Shown here: in pieces, positions 43,396 through 51,413 of the stretch
How the letters are laid out: each line of letters begins with the position of its first letter
Position numbering within the stretch: the first letter of the stretch is position 1
From: CAZHAX01 sp964530325
Lineage (GTDB): Bacteria > Chloroflexota > Anaerolineae > B4-G1
Reading direction: 5' to 3'
DNA length: 64,000 nt
Assembly: GCA_964530325.1 (NCBI GenBank)
Contig: CAZHAX010000006.1
Location: 75,466 to 139,465 of the forward strand
Notes under the pieces: generated by a model
Database searches by the model: none
The model's input: only the letters and a program-made list of their open reading frames with translations
Told to the model about the DNA's origin: nothing
Translations under genes and position numbers: made by a program

Positions 43396-44388
43396 ATGAG
43401 AATCGCTCTGGACGCCATGGGCACCGACGAGCACCCCGCGCCGGACGTGGCCGGAGGAGTGATAGCCGCGCGCAAATGGGGCGACCAGATCATCCTCGTC
43501 GGTCGCGAGGCCGAGGTGCGGCGCGAGCTGGTCCGGCAGGACACGGAAGGACTGGCCATCGAAGTCGTCCACGCCCCTGAGGTAATCGAGATGGACGACG
43601 ATCCTGCTTGGGCAGCGCGAGAGAAGAAGAGCTCCTCGATGCATGTCGGCATGAACCTGGTGCGTGACAATCGAGCCGATGCCTTCGTCACAGCCGGGAA
43701 CACCGGGGGAGCCCTCGCCGTGGCCACACTCCACTCTCTGCGCCGCATCCGTGGCGTGAAACGCCCCGTCCTGGCGGTGATCATTCCGCTGCCGGCGGGG
43801 CGGGTCGTGGCGCTCGATATCGGCGCCAATGCGGACTGCAAGCCCGAGTATCTGGTGCAGTTCGCCCTCATGGGCTCCGTCTACGCGCGGGCGGTCCTGG
43901 GCTTGGCTGAACCTCGCGTGGCGCTGCTGTCGAATGGTGAGGAGCCTGGCAAGGGCAACGACCTGATCAAGAAGACGAGCAAGCTGCTGGCCGATGCGCC
44001 GCTCAACTTCATCGGCAACGTCGAGCCGAAAGAGGTGGCCGCTCTGAAGACCGACGTGGTCGTCAGCGACGGGTTCAGCGGCAACGTCTTCATAAAGACG
44101 ATCGAGGCCACCGCCAAGATGCTCACCGATCTGATCCGCGACGAGATCAAGGTCAGCCTGATCACTTCCGTAGGCGGTCTCCTGGCCAAGCCCGCCTTTC
44201 GGCGTGTGGCCAAGAGGGTCGATCCCTTTGAGGTGGGAGGCGGGCCGTTGCTCGGCGTGAACGGCGTGGTGATCATCGCCCACGGCCGCTCCAACGAGCA
44301 GGCGATCATGAACGCGATCGGCCAGGCTCGCAGGGCAGTGGAAGGAGACGTGCTGACGGCGATCCGCGATGGGCTGGGTGCGGTCTAG
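43396..44388 (+). CDS. plsX: Phosphate acyltransferase PlsX
   Basis: A 330-aa PlsX: MRIALDAMGTDEHPAPDV, SSMHVGMNLV, DAFVTAGNTGGALA, LDIGANADCKPEYL, LSNGEEPGKGN, FIGNVEPKE and VVVSDGFSGNVFIKT are all family blocks. It makes acyl-phosphate from acyl-ACP for PlsY and so starts phospholipid synthesis. Usual neighbours (rpmF, fab genes) are not present here. ATG 43396 with GGAGACAGGGAG upstream. Confidence 0.95.
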   Translation: MRIALDAMGTDEHPAPDVAGGVIAARKWGDQIILVGREAEVRRELVRQDTEGLAIEVVHAPEVIEMDDDPAWAAREKKSSSMHVGMNLVRDNRADAFVTAGNTGGALAVATLHSLRRIRGVKRPVLAVIIPLPAGRVVALDIGANADCKPEYLVQFALMGSVYARAVLGLAEPRVALLSNGEEPGKGNDLIKKTSKLLADAPLNFIGNVEPKEVAALKTDVVVSDGFSGNVFIKTIEATAKMLTDLIRDEIKVSLITSVGGLLAKPAFRRVAKRVDPFEVGGGPLLGVNGVVIIAHGRSNEQAIMNAIGQARRAVEGDVLTAIRDGLGAV

Positions 44389-44415
44389 CACGGCACTGCA
44401 GGTCTACGAACCGCT

Positions 44416-46392
44416 CTACTGAACCTCCAGGTGGGCCACCAGGGCCATGTCGCCAATGACGCTGCCGTCGAGCGCTAGCGTCGAAAGCCGCCGGCCTGTG
44501 GAGGGCTCATAGGCCCCGACGTAGAGCGAGTAGCTGCCAGCCGGCGCGTCCTCAGGAAGAGCCAGGCCCCAGTGGTCCTCGATTGTCTCTCCCACCTCCC
44601 AAAGCGTCGTTGGCCAGAGCCAGTTGACGGGCATGCCGTCCCGCTGAGCCCGGACTGAGCCGCCCGGGCCGATGAGTACCAGGAAGAACTTGTAGTCGAC
44701 CCTCATGGCAGAGTGCGCCCGCCAGCCAAGGGCCACAGCGATATCATCTCCGGGATGTGGCCGCTGCGGGTGTATGGCGTACGAATCGAGTTCGAACAGC
44801 CCTTCGAACGTCACCCGCTCCGGCCCGGCCAGCGGAGCGTACGCACCCATCCTCGACGGAGCGAGGTAGAGCCCAAAGAGGGTATCCTCCAGCCAGCGCT
44901 CCTCTACCCTATACGTGTGCTCCCGAAGCCACTGCTCGACCCGCAGGTTCGGATCGCAGGGAGTGGGCCCGGATCGTACAAGCCAGATCTTCTCGTGAGC
45001 GGCCGCGATGGCAGCGATCTCGGCCTGGGTCGCCGCTTCATCCTGGCCGCACTCGGCCGGGATCGTCAGGTGTTGCTCACCGGCGGGGAAGTAGTACTCG
45101 AAAACGAGGGGGCGGCCCTGCAGTATCACAGCGGCTTCCCCCTCGAAGTCATCCACGACCTCCGCCATCTGGCCGCGGTAGTCCCACCGGGCGTAGAGCG
45201 GGTCCGTGTAGTATGCGTGCAGTGCTCCCGCCTGCGCCGCCAGCAGAGGCAGGATCATCGCTGACGGCAACACCAGCCTCCAGGTCTTCCCGACCCTGCC
45301 GGGCGCGGCCCGGGCGAGCAGCCCCAGGCCGTCCGCTCCGCGCGCCAGGAGCAGGTGATAGAAAGGGCTGGCGGCCAGGAAGAACCTGGTCCAGCCGCGA
45401 AGCGTGGGGAACGATATGTAGTATACGGCTGTCACGACCAGGCCGATAGACAGAGCGAGAAAGGCCGCAGCGCGCTTTCGCCACGGCCAGGCGAGCGCCA
45501 GAGCCAGGAGCAGCAGGAACGGGAGGAGAACCTCGAGCCTGGCCTCGTCCACATCCGCAGTCAGCACGGGCACGCCAGCGCTGAAGTCGCTCAGGCAACG
45601 GCGGATGATTAGTCTCAGATCGACGCCCATACGCTGGACGTGCACGGAGAGCTGCTTCGTCCGCTCCCAGACGTAGGCCAGCCACGGCGCGAAAAGCGCA
45701 AATGTCGCCGCCTGCGCCGCCGCACAGCGGCGGGCAGCTGCCCAGGCGGCGCGCCCTTTCCACGCCAGGCGCCCGATCCACACGAGAGCGTGCGCACCAA
45801 GGACCGGGATGGCGAACAAGTGGCTGTTGACAGCCAGCGCGCTGCTGAGGACGTAGCCCGCCCACAGCGATCGCCCCCGCGCTTCGGTAGCGTGCAGCAG
45901 CCGCCAGAAGAAGTAGGAAGACAGGATGACGGAGAGGATTGTCAAGGAGTACATGCGCGCTTCCTGGGAGTAGTAGACGTGGATCGGGGAGAGCGTGTGG
46001 AGGAGAGCGGCTATCAGGCCCATTCCCGCGCCCCCCAGGCGGCGGCCGAGAACGTAGATGGCCGCCACGCCGAGCGTACCGAAGACGACGGAGGGATAGC
46101 GGATCGCGAACTCGGATTGGCCGGCAGCGACCATCCAGGGATAGAGGACCACGTAGTACAGCGGTGGGTGAACGCCATCGTCGCGAACGCTCTCCAGAAC
46201 GGCTGCCAACGAGCCGCGGCTGGAGTGGACGTAGGACCACATCTCGTCACCCCATAGGCTCTGCCCGTCGAGCCGGTAGATGCGCAGGATGAACGCGATC
46301 AGTACCAGGGCCACGACAGCCAGCGGGACTATGATCCGTCTTGCCCGAGCGGCCGGCAGGCTTGCCGGCTGCCGTGGGTCACGATCTGCCAC
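44416..46392 (-). CDS. GT39/ArnT-like polytopic glycosyltransferase
   Basis: A 658-aa membrane protein. The first extracytoplasmic loop has the GT-C signature Asp-Glu in SLWGDEMWSYVHSS followed by HPPLYYVVLYPW, typical of PMT/ArnT (DUF/PF13231-like) transferases using polyprenyl-phosphate sugars. About ten hydrophobic helices run to ~residue 400; a soluble, mostly beta C-terminal domain (~430-658) follows. It likely transfers a sugar onto lipid or protein outside the membrane; donor and acceptor are unknown. Convergent with plsX (27-base gap). Confidence 0.82.
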   Translation of the reverse strand: MADRDPRQPASLPAARARRIIVPLAVVALVLIAFILRIYRLDGQSLWGDEMWSYVHSSRGSLAAVLESVRDDGVHPPLYYVVLYPWMVAAGQSEFAIRYPSVVFGTLGVAAIYVLGRRLGGAGMGLIAALLHTLSPIHVYYSQEARMYSLTILSVILSSYFFWRLLHATEARGRSLWAGYVLSSALAVNSHLFAIPVLGAHALVWIGRLAWKGRAAWAAARRCAAAQAATFALFAPWLAYVWERTKQLSVHVQRMGVDLRLIIRRCLSDFSAGVPVLTADVDEARLEVLLPFLLLLALALAWPWRKRAAAFLALSIGLVVTAVYYISFPTLRGWTRFFLAASPFYHLLLARGADGLGLLARAAPGRVGKTWRLVLPSAMILPLLAAQAGALHAYYTDPLYARWDYRGQMAEVVDDFEGEAAVILQGRPLVFEYYFPAGEQHLTIPAECGQDEAATQAEIAAIAAAHEKIWLVRSGPTPCDPNLRVEQWLREHTYRVEERWLEDTLFGLYLAPSRMGAYAPLAGPERVTFEGLFELDSYAIHPQRPHPGDDIAVALGWRAHSAMRVDYKFFLVLIGPGGSVRAQRDGMPVNWLWPTTLWEVGETIEDHWGLALPEDAPAGSYSLYVGAYEPSTGRRLSTLALDGSVIGDMALVAHLEVQ

Positions 46393-46429
46393 CAGGGTTC
46401 ACCCTCTTCCAGGCCACCATAGGCAAAGC

Positions 46430-46539
46430 GGGCCCTTGTTCCGGTCTCACCTTGCGCCCGACCCGGCCAGTCCTGGCCTGGGCGCGCGGCCCGCACCCCT
46501 GAGGGAACGGGCCGCATGATGGACTGGGAACAAGGGCCC
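46430..46539. repeat. 110-bp element with 13-bp terminal inverted repeats
   Basis: GGGCCCTTGTTCC (46430-46442) and its exact complement (46527-46539) bound about 84 bases that contain a second inverted pair, GCGGCCCG/CGGGCCGC (46486-46493/46508-46515), and a small GGCCAG/CTGGCC stem. It fills the gap between the SPFH-like gene and the glycosyltransferase gene (both minus). It may be a structured terminator/RNA or a MITE-like repeat; no target-site duplication is visible. Confidence 0.5.
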
Positions 46540-46590
46540 TGCTGTCCAGCTCGCTTGCTGCGGCTCCAGTAGGCGAAGCAGCCTCAGCCT

Positions 46591-47610
46591 CTAGCCGCCG
46601 AGTTCCTTGAGCCGCTTCTCCCACTTCTCGTACAGCTTCTCGTACGTCTTCTCTGTAATCTCACCCGCCGCCAGCCTGGTGTCCAGGTTGTCCAGCGTTG
46701 CCTGGATACCCGCGGCAGTCTGAGGTGTCGCGGCGGCCGCCTGGCCCTGCTGCTGTGGTTGCTGCTGCATACTCTGGGCCAGCATCTGGCCCACCGCCGC
46801 GCCCATACCGATCCCCGCGCCGAGACCTACGCCCGTGCCGGCCTCGCCTCCCGACTGCTGCGCCGCGTCACGGATTCCCCGGGCGGCCTGGAACTGCAGG
46901 TAGGCCTGCATGTCGCCGATCGCGCCCATCGAGGCGGCCTCGTCGATCGCCTTCGCCGTCTCCTCTGTTGGCCCCAGGTACTCCACGTAGACCGAGGTCA
47001 GGGTGACGCCTCGGGAAGCGAACTCCTCGGAGGTCTTGGCCCGGACTCCCGCAGTCAGCTCCTCCGCCATGCCGGAGAGTTCGATGACCGACTTGCCCAT
47101 CTCGCCGACCAGATCGGTCAGCTTGGTGAGGATCATCGAGCGCAAGAAGGCCTGGATGTCCCCCGTCCTGTAGACGCCCTGCGTTCCTACGATCTTGTTG
47201 ACGAATAGCTGCGGGTCGCTGATCTGCATGGCGTAGGATCCGCGTGCCTGCACCCGAGCCATACGCAGGACCGGGTCCGGGATCGTGATAGGAGTTGGTG
47301 TTCCCCACTTCAGGTCTGTGAACTCGCGCAGGCTCACGAAGAAGACTTCGGCCTTGAAGGGCGTTTCCCCGGAGAAGGCCTTGCCTATCAGGTCGACCAG
47401 GAGCGGGATGTTCGCGGTGGCAATGGTGTGCGGTCCGGGACCGAAGACATCCAGCGCTCGGCCGTTGCGGAAGAAGACGGCCGCCTGGCTATCGCGAACG
47501 ATGACCTGCGATCCCAGGCGAAAGTCGCCCGACCCCCTTTCGGGGATCCGGTGCACGAGCTCCGTACCGGCCTCGTCCACGAACTCTACGATATCGAAAA
47601 TGCGTGCCAT
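46591..47610 (-). CDS. SPFH-domain / YdjI-like protein with C-terminal SHOCT-like motif
   Basis: A 339-aa protein. Residues ~25-210 match the SPFH/virion-core-like family (YdjI of Bacillus): QVIVRDSQAAVFFRNGRALDVFGPGPHTIATANIPLL, then TPITIPDPVLRMARVQARGSYAMQI. A Gly/Ala/Gln-rich linker (~245-295) leads to a ~35-residue SHOCT-like helix pair (TLDNLDTRLAAGEITEKTYEKLYEKWEKR). SPFH proteins form membrane-associated oligomers. No transmembrane helix is present. It is followed 41 bases upstream on the same strand by a coiled-coil partner. Confidence 0.8.
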   Translation of the reverse strand: MARIFDIVEFVDEAGTELVHRIPERGSGDFRLGSQVIVRDSQAAVFFRNGRALDVFGPGPHTIATANIPLLVDLIGKAFSGETPFKAEVFFVSLREFTDLKWGTPTPITIPDPVLRMARVQARGSYAMQISDPQLFVNKIVGTQGVYRTGDIQAFLRSMILTKLTDLVGEMGKSVIELSGMAEELTAGVRAKTSEEFASRGVTLTSVYVEYLGPTEETAKAIDEAASMGAIGDMQAYLQFQAARGIRDAAQQSGGEAGTGVGLGAGIGMGAAVGQMLAQSMQQQPQQQGQAAAATPQTAAGIQATLDNLDTRLAAGEITEKTYEKLYEKWEKRLKELGG

Positions 47611-47650
47611 TTAGCCATACCTCCTGATTGCCAGGCCGGGACGTGCCCGG

Positions 47651-48172
47651 CTACGCGCTGCCTAGTATCACGTGTTCGCGCTCGTCGAACGTGCTATTCG
47701 CCTCGTTGCAGATGTCCCTCACGATGCGGATCGTCTCCACCAGCCCTTCACCACTGGGGATCGACTGCCGCAGCCGGTCGTTGGCCGCATTGAGTCGCTC
47801 CACGTAGTCGACGAGGGCCGCATCGAAGTTGTAGAGGCGCTCCAGCTCCTCCTCCTTCACCTTCTTGGCGTCGAAGATGCCGGCGTAGCCATAGGTGGCC
47901 ACGCGGATGCGGTCGATGAAGGTCTGCAGCTGCGTCGAGGCGCTCTCCAGGTCGTCGACCAGGTCTATCCGCTTATTGGCGATCAGGTCCTTCTGCGCTT
48001 CGTTCAGCTTTCGTCGCTGATCGGCGAGCTTGTCCGCCAGCGTTTCGCGCAGCAGCTGGTCCGCCTTGCGCCGGGTCTGTCTCTCCTGGTAGCCGTTCCA
48101 GCCGGGGATGAAGTCGGTGATCTTCTCCAGCACCGTACGATCGTCCTTGACTTCCTCGAAGATGTCCCCCAT
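47651..48172 (-). CDS. Helical hypothetical protein paired with the SPFH gene
   Basis: A 173-aa soluble, mostly alpha-helical protein, rich in Lys/Arg/Asp/Glu (TRRKADQLLRETLADKLADQ, KKVKEEELERLYNFDAALVDYVERL). No named domain recognised. It lies directly upstream of the SPFH-like gene on the same strand (40-base gap) with an AAGGAGG site before ATG 48172, so it is probably its partner in a membrane-stress-type complex. This is an inference from context. Confidence 0.65.
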   Translation of the reverse strand: MGDIFEEVKDDRTVLEKITDFIPGWNGYQERQTRRKADQLLRETLADKLADQRRKLNEAQKDLIANKRIDLVDDLESASTQLQTFIDRIRVATYGYAGIFDAKKVKEEELERLYNFDAALVDYVERLNAANDRLRQSIPSGEGLVETIRIVRDICNEANSTFDEREHVILGSA

Positions 48173-48853
48173 TTTGTGCCTCCTTGGTCGGCCAATCTAG
48201 CAGTACTCGTCTAGCCGTTGTATCCAATACGTATCTCGCCGCGACCGGTTGCGCCCTCGGCCATGCCTGAGAGATTACTGTCACTATCTGCGGGGACGAT
48301 CAGCGGCGGGGAGTCCGCCGAGCCCGTCGCCCCGCAAGTGCGGGGGCCGCGCACACGCGGCTGGGCGCCGATTGTGCCTTCCTAGTCTATCCCAAAGGCG
48401 GCAAGGTGTCAAGCAGTCATAGTGTATGCGCCAAGACATCGCTACCGTGCCTGCGTCGGATACGCAACCCGCCCCGCTCTTGTGCACCCAACGCTGAACC
48501 GTCGCCCGGAGAAAGCCAGGCCCTTGTGGGGCCGGAGGCAGTCAGGACAGTTCTGCCATCTGAGTGCCTGGCTCGCCCTTGACGCGGCGGCCACGTACTT
48601 GGAGCAACCGCGCAGGGCGCCCCTGGCAGCCCGCCCTACCAGCAGCCGGAACTCCCAGCCTGCGAAGCAGGGGTCTGCTGTCAGCCGTGGGCTTCAGCCC
48701 ACGGCGATGAATCTGCGGCAACAGCGCTAGGCTGTTGATCTGTTGACCCGCTACACTGTTGACAGCTGGCCCGATTGTGCTTAAATGCTCCTGCGTCCCT
48801 CAGCTGACCTACAAAGGTGGGACTGGAGGGCGCTGTGCGCGAGGAGGCGACAC
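48173..48853. other. Non-coding stretch between the helical protein gene and the ABC operon
   Basis: About 680 bases with no gene I can support. It holds a GC-rich part near 48280-48360, a 20-base palindrome CCGTGGGCTTCAGCCCACGG at 48685-48704 (a type often dispersed in genomes), and a promoter-like TTGACA (48759-48764), 16 bp, TTAAAT (48781-48786) that would serve the ABC operon. Confidence 0.5.
48759..48786 (+). promoter_or_regulatory. Promoter of the YxlEFG-like operon
   Basis: TTGACA (48759-48764), 16-bp spacer, TTAAAT (48781-48786), about 60 bases before the GTG at 48854. Confidence 0.5.
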
Positions 48854-49048
48854 GTGGATGAGAGGACGCAGCTGATACTGATGCTGGCGCCGGTTGCGCT
48901 GCTGCAGCTGGGGCTGATGGCATTTGCCCTGGTCGATCTCGCCAAACGGGAGCGAACGAAAGGCCCGAAGTGGGTGTGGGCGCTTGCTGTTGTTCTCCTT
49001 GGCTTCGTGGGACCGATCGTCTACCTCCTGGCCGGGCGGGAGGACTAG
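48854..49048 (+). CDS. Small PLDc_N-like membrane protein (YxlE-like)
   Basis: A 64-aa protein with two hydrophobic helices (LILMLAPVALLQLGLMAFALVDL and VWALAVVLLGFVGPIVYLLAG) joined by KRERTKGPKW and ending GRED. This is the phospholipase-D-nuclease N-terminal (PLDc_N) pattern seen in Bacillus YxlE. GTG 48854 follows GAGGAGG. The stop is immediately followed by the ABC ATPase ATG, so it belongs to that transporter operon, probably as a regulatory or assembly subunit. Confidence 0.82.
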   Translation: MDERTQLILMLAPVALLQLGLMAFALVDLAKRERTKGPKWVWALAVVLLGFVGPIVYLLAGRED

Positions 49049-49993
49049 ATGGAGGCTATCCGGACGGAGGGCCTGACCAAGTTCTTCGGCGACGTGGTCG
49101 CCCTCGACGGCCTGTCGCTTGCCGTGCCCCGCGGCACCATCTTTGGGTTCCTGGGGCCCAACGGCGCGGGCAAGACGACGACGATACGCATTCTCACGGG
49201 TCTGGCCCGCGCCACTGGTGGCCGCGCCTGGGTGACCGGCACCGAGGTGAAGAGGGACAGCCGGCGGGTGGCCGCTCGCATTGGCTACTTGCCTGAGGAC
49301 GTTGCCTTCTACGGCTGGACGACGCCGCGCGAGTTCCTGGACTACGTGGGGAGTCTTTTCGGCCTCTCCGCCGCGGAAGCGGGGCAGCGGAGCGCAGAGT
49401 TGCTGGGCCTGGTCGGGCTGACCGACGTGGCCGGCCGCCGCGTCGGCGGTTTCTCCCGCGGGATGAGGCAGAGGCTGGGCATCGCGCAGGCGCTCGTAAA
49501 CCGGCCCGAGGTGCTGTTTCTGGACGAGCCAGCCAGCGCGCTTGACCCGGCCGGCCGCAAGGAGGTGCTGGACATGATTGGCCAACTGCGCGGGCAGTGC
49601 ACTGTCTTCATGTCCACCCACATCCTCGCCGACGTGGAACGGGTCTGCGACACGGTGGGCATCATTGCTGAGGGTAGACTGGTGACCGAGGCGCCTCAAG
49701 AGGAACTGATTGCCCGCTACGCCGCCCCGGTCTTTGAGATCGAAGGCGATAGCGGCACGGAGAAAGCGATGCAGAGGCTGGAGCGCGAGCTGAGGCCCAT
49801 CGAGTGGGTGAGCGGAGTGGCGCTGGAGGGGACGACCTTGCGTGTGACAGTGCGGGACGCCGAGGCGGCCAAACGCCTGTTGATCGCGGCGATCGCCCGG
49901 AGCGGCCTTCCACTCAGGCGCTACGAGATGGTTCGCCCCTCGCTGGAGGACGTGTTCTTGCGTTTGGTCAACCGCGACAGGGGTGGCGCATGA
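49049..49993 (+). CDS. ABC transporter ATP-binding protein (YxlF/CcmA-like)
   Basis: A 314-aa ABC ATPase. Walker A GPNGAGKTT, Q-loop, signature GFSRGMRQRLGIAQ (FSRGM in place of LSGGQ, as in this drug/peptide-resistance subgroup), Walker B VLFLDEPASALDP and the switch His in STHILADVERV. The C-terminal ~95 residues form the DUF4162-like extension. With the permease it would export or protect against a lipid-soluble compound, or act in membrane stress; the substrate is unknown. Starts directly after the YxlE-like stop. Confidence 0.92.
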   Translation: MEAIRTEGLTKFFGDVVALDGLSLAVPRGTIFGFLGPNGAGKTTTIRILTGLARATGGRAWVTGTEVKRDSRRVAARIGYLPEDVAFYGWTTPREFLDYVGSLFGLSAAEAGQRSAELLGLVGLTDVAGRRVGGFSRGMRQRLGIAQALVNRPEVLFLDEPASALDPAGRKEVLDMIGQLRGQCTVFMSTHILADVERVCDTVGIIAEGRLVTEAPQEELIARYAAPVFEIEGDSGTEKAMQRLERELRPIEWVSGVALEGTTLRVTVRDAEAAKRLLIAAIARSGLPLRRYEMVRPSLEDVFLRLVNRDRGGA

Positions 49994-50748
49994 GACTGGT
50001 GCACATGATTCTCCACGAGATGCGGCATCTCAGGCGCTCCTGGCGCCTGCTGACGATCGTGGTCGTCCTCGCCGCCTTCGGCATGCTCTCGCCGGTCCTG
50101 GCCAGGTACATGCGGGAGTTCATGAGCATGCTGCCCGAAGGTGAGCAGATCGCCGCCGTAATACCCGAGCCCACTACCGCCGATGCCGTCTCCCAATACC
50201 TCAAGAACATGGGCCAGTTCGGCGTGGCGCTGGCCGTGCTGCTGGCGATGGGAGCGGTGGCACGGGAGAAGGAGCGAGGCACGGCGGCGCTGGTGCTGGT
50301 CAAGCCGGTAGGCCGGGCCGAGTTCATTGGGGCGAAATTCATTGCCCTGGGCCTCGCCCTGGCCGTGGGGGTCGCTTCCGCAGCCCTCGGCTGCTACTAC
50401 TACACGATTGTTCTCTTCGAGCCGCTCGACCTGGGTGCCTGGCTGGCGATGAACGCGCTTCTCTTGCTCTTCCTCCTCGTGCACGCAGCTCTGACGCTGT
50501 TGTTCAGCACGATAGCGCGGTCTCAGGCGCTGGCGGGAGGGCTGGCTTTTGGCCTGGTCATCACGCTGGCTGCGGCCGCCTCTCTGCCAACGGTGGGGGA
50601 GTATCTTCCCGGGGCGCTGCTGACCTGGGCGGGCGAGCTTGCGCTGGGGGCGGAGACAACCGGCTGGCCTGCGCTGGCCGTCAGCTTGATCGTTGTCGCT
50701 GCTGCGCTGGGAGCGGCGGTGGGCATCTTCCGGAGGCAGGAGCTCTGA
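49990..50748 (+). CDS. ABC-2 type permease (YxlG/NosY-like)
   Basis: A 252-aa polytopic permease with about six helices (LLTIVVVLAAFGMLSPVLARY, GVALAVLLAMGAVA, ALGLALAVGVASAALGCYYY, LLLFLLVHAALTLLF, and two more). The coupling segment EKERGTAALVLVKPVGRAEFIGAKF is typical of ABC-2 permeases. ATG 49990 overlaps the ATPase stop by 4 bases (ATGA), so the pair is translationally coupled. The three-gene order matches Bacillus yxlEFG. Confidence 0.9.
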   Translation: MRLVHMILHEMRHLRRSWRLLTIVVVLAAFGMLSPVLARYMREFMSMLPEGEQIAAVIPEPTTADAVSQYLKNMGQFGVALAVLLAMGAVAREKERGTAALVLVKPVGRAEFIGAKFIALGLALAVGVASAALGCYYYTIVLFEPLDLGAWLAMNALLLLFLLVHAALTLLFSTIARSQALAGGLAFGLVITLAAAASLPTVGEYLPGALLTWAGELALGAETTGWPALAVSLIVVAAALGAAVGIFRRQEL

Positions 50749-50874
50749 GCGGCATGCCAGGGGGATTAGGCTGCTCGCTCCTGCGGACTGCCGCGTGCCG
50801 GAGCCTGCCGTCTGTGTATTGTCGTGCCATTGCCCGGCAGGCGGAAGCGAGTGCGTAGGCAATGCCAACAGTCG

Positions 50875-50903
50875 TTGCAGGAGGTCCCGACGTGTGCTAT
50901 AAT
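50875..50903 (+). promoter_or_regulatory. ssrA promoter
   Basis: TTGCAG (50875-50880), 17-bp spacer, TATAAT (50898-50903) with extended -10 TGC. The RNA begins at 50915 or a few bases before. Confidence 0.75.
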
Positions 50904-50914
50904 CATATCACCGT

Positions 50915-51331
50915 GGGGATGACAGGCTTCGACGAGGAAGGCTGGTCCTGGACGGCAAGCCGGGGCGCTCAGTCCCCGTTAACAACAGAGCACAATGGTT
51001 AAAGTGCCAACACTTTCAACCTCGCTCCGGCCGAGCTGGCCGCGATTCCGGTCGCAGCCTAGTTCGACCTAGAGCAAAACGGCTGCCTGCGGGTAGCCGC
51101 GCCCCCTCCGTCTCCTCGCTGGCGAGGCGGGGGTGGGTGTCACAAGGTCAGCGTGCGGCACGCCAATGCCGATAGGCATGTCTAAGACGGGAGTTTCGGC
51201 TCCCATCGGCTTTGGCCGGGAACAGCGCGGTCGGCAGCGGCTCCCCGGCCGAGATGGAATAGCCGACTAAGCTTGTAGAAGTCCTTGGCCGAACTCTTCG
51301 GACGCGGGTTCGATTCCCGCCATCTCCACCA
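50915..51331 (+). ncRNA. ssrA: tmRNA (SsrA)
   Basis: 417 nt. The tRNA-like ends are GGGGATG (50915-50921) and CATCTCC with encoded ACCA (to 51331); GACGCGGGTTCGATTCCCGC is the T arm. The mRNA-like part has its resume codon at GCC 51006 and stop TAG at 51060-51062, encoding the tag ANTFNLAPAELAAIPVAA. The tag ends PVAA rather than the usual ALAA, but keeps the small hydrophobic end that proteases recognise. It rescues stalled ribosomes with SmpB. Confidence 0.97.
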
Positions 51332-51413
51332 AGAAGGGGCGAGGCCGGCGATCTTCGGACGCCAGCCTCGTCTGCGTTCTGGCTTGCACGGGCCTGAGCC
51401 GGCACCTTCTCGA

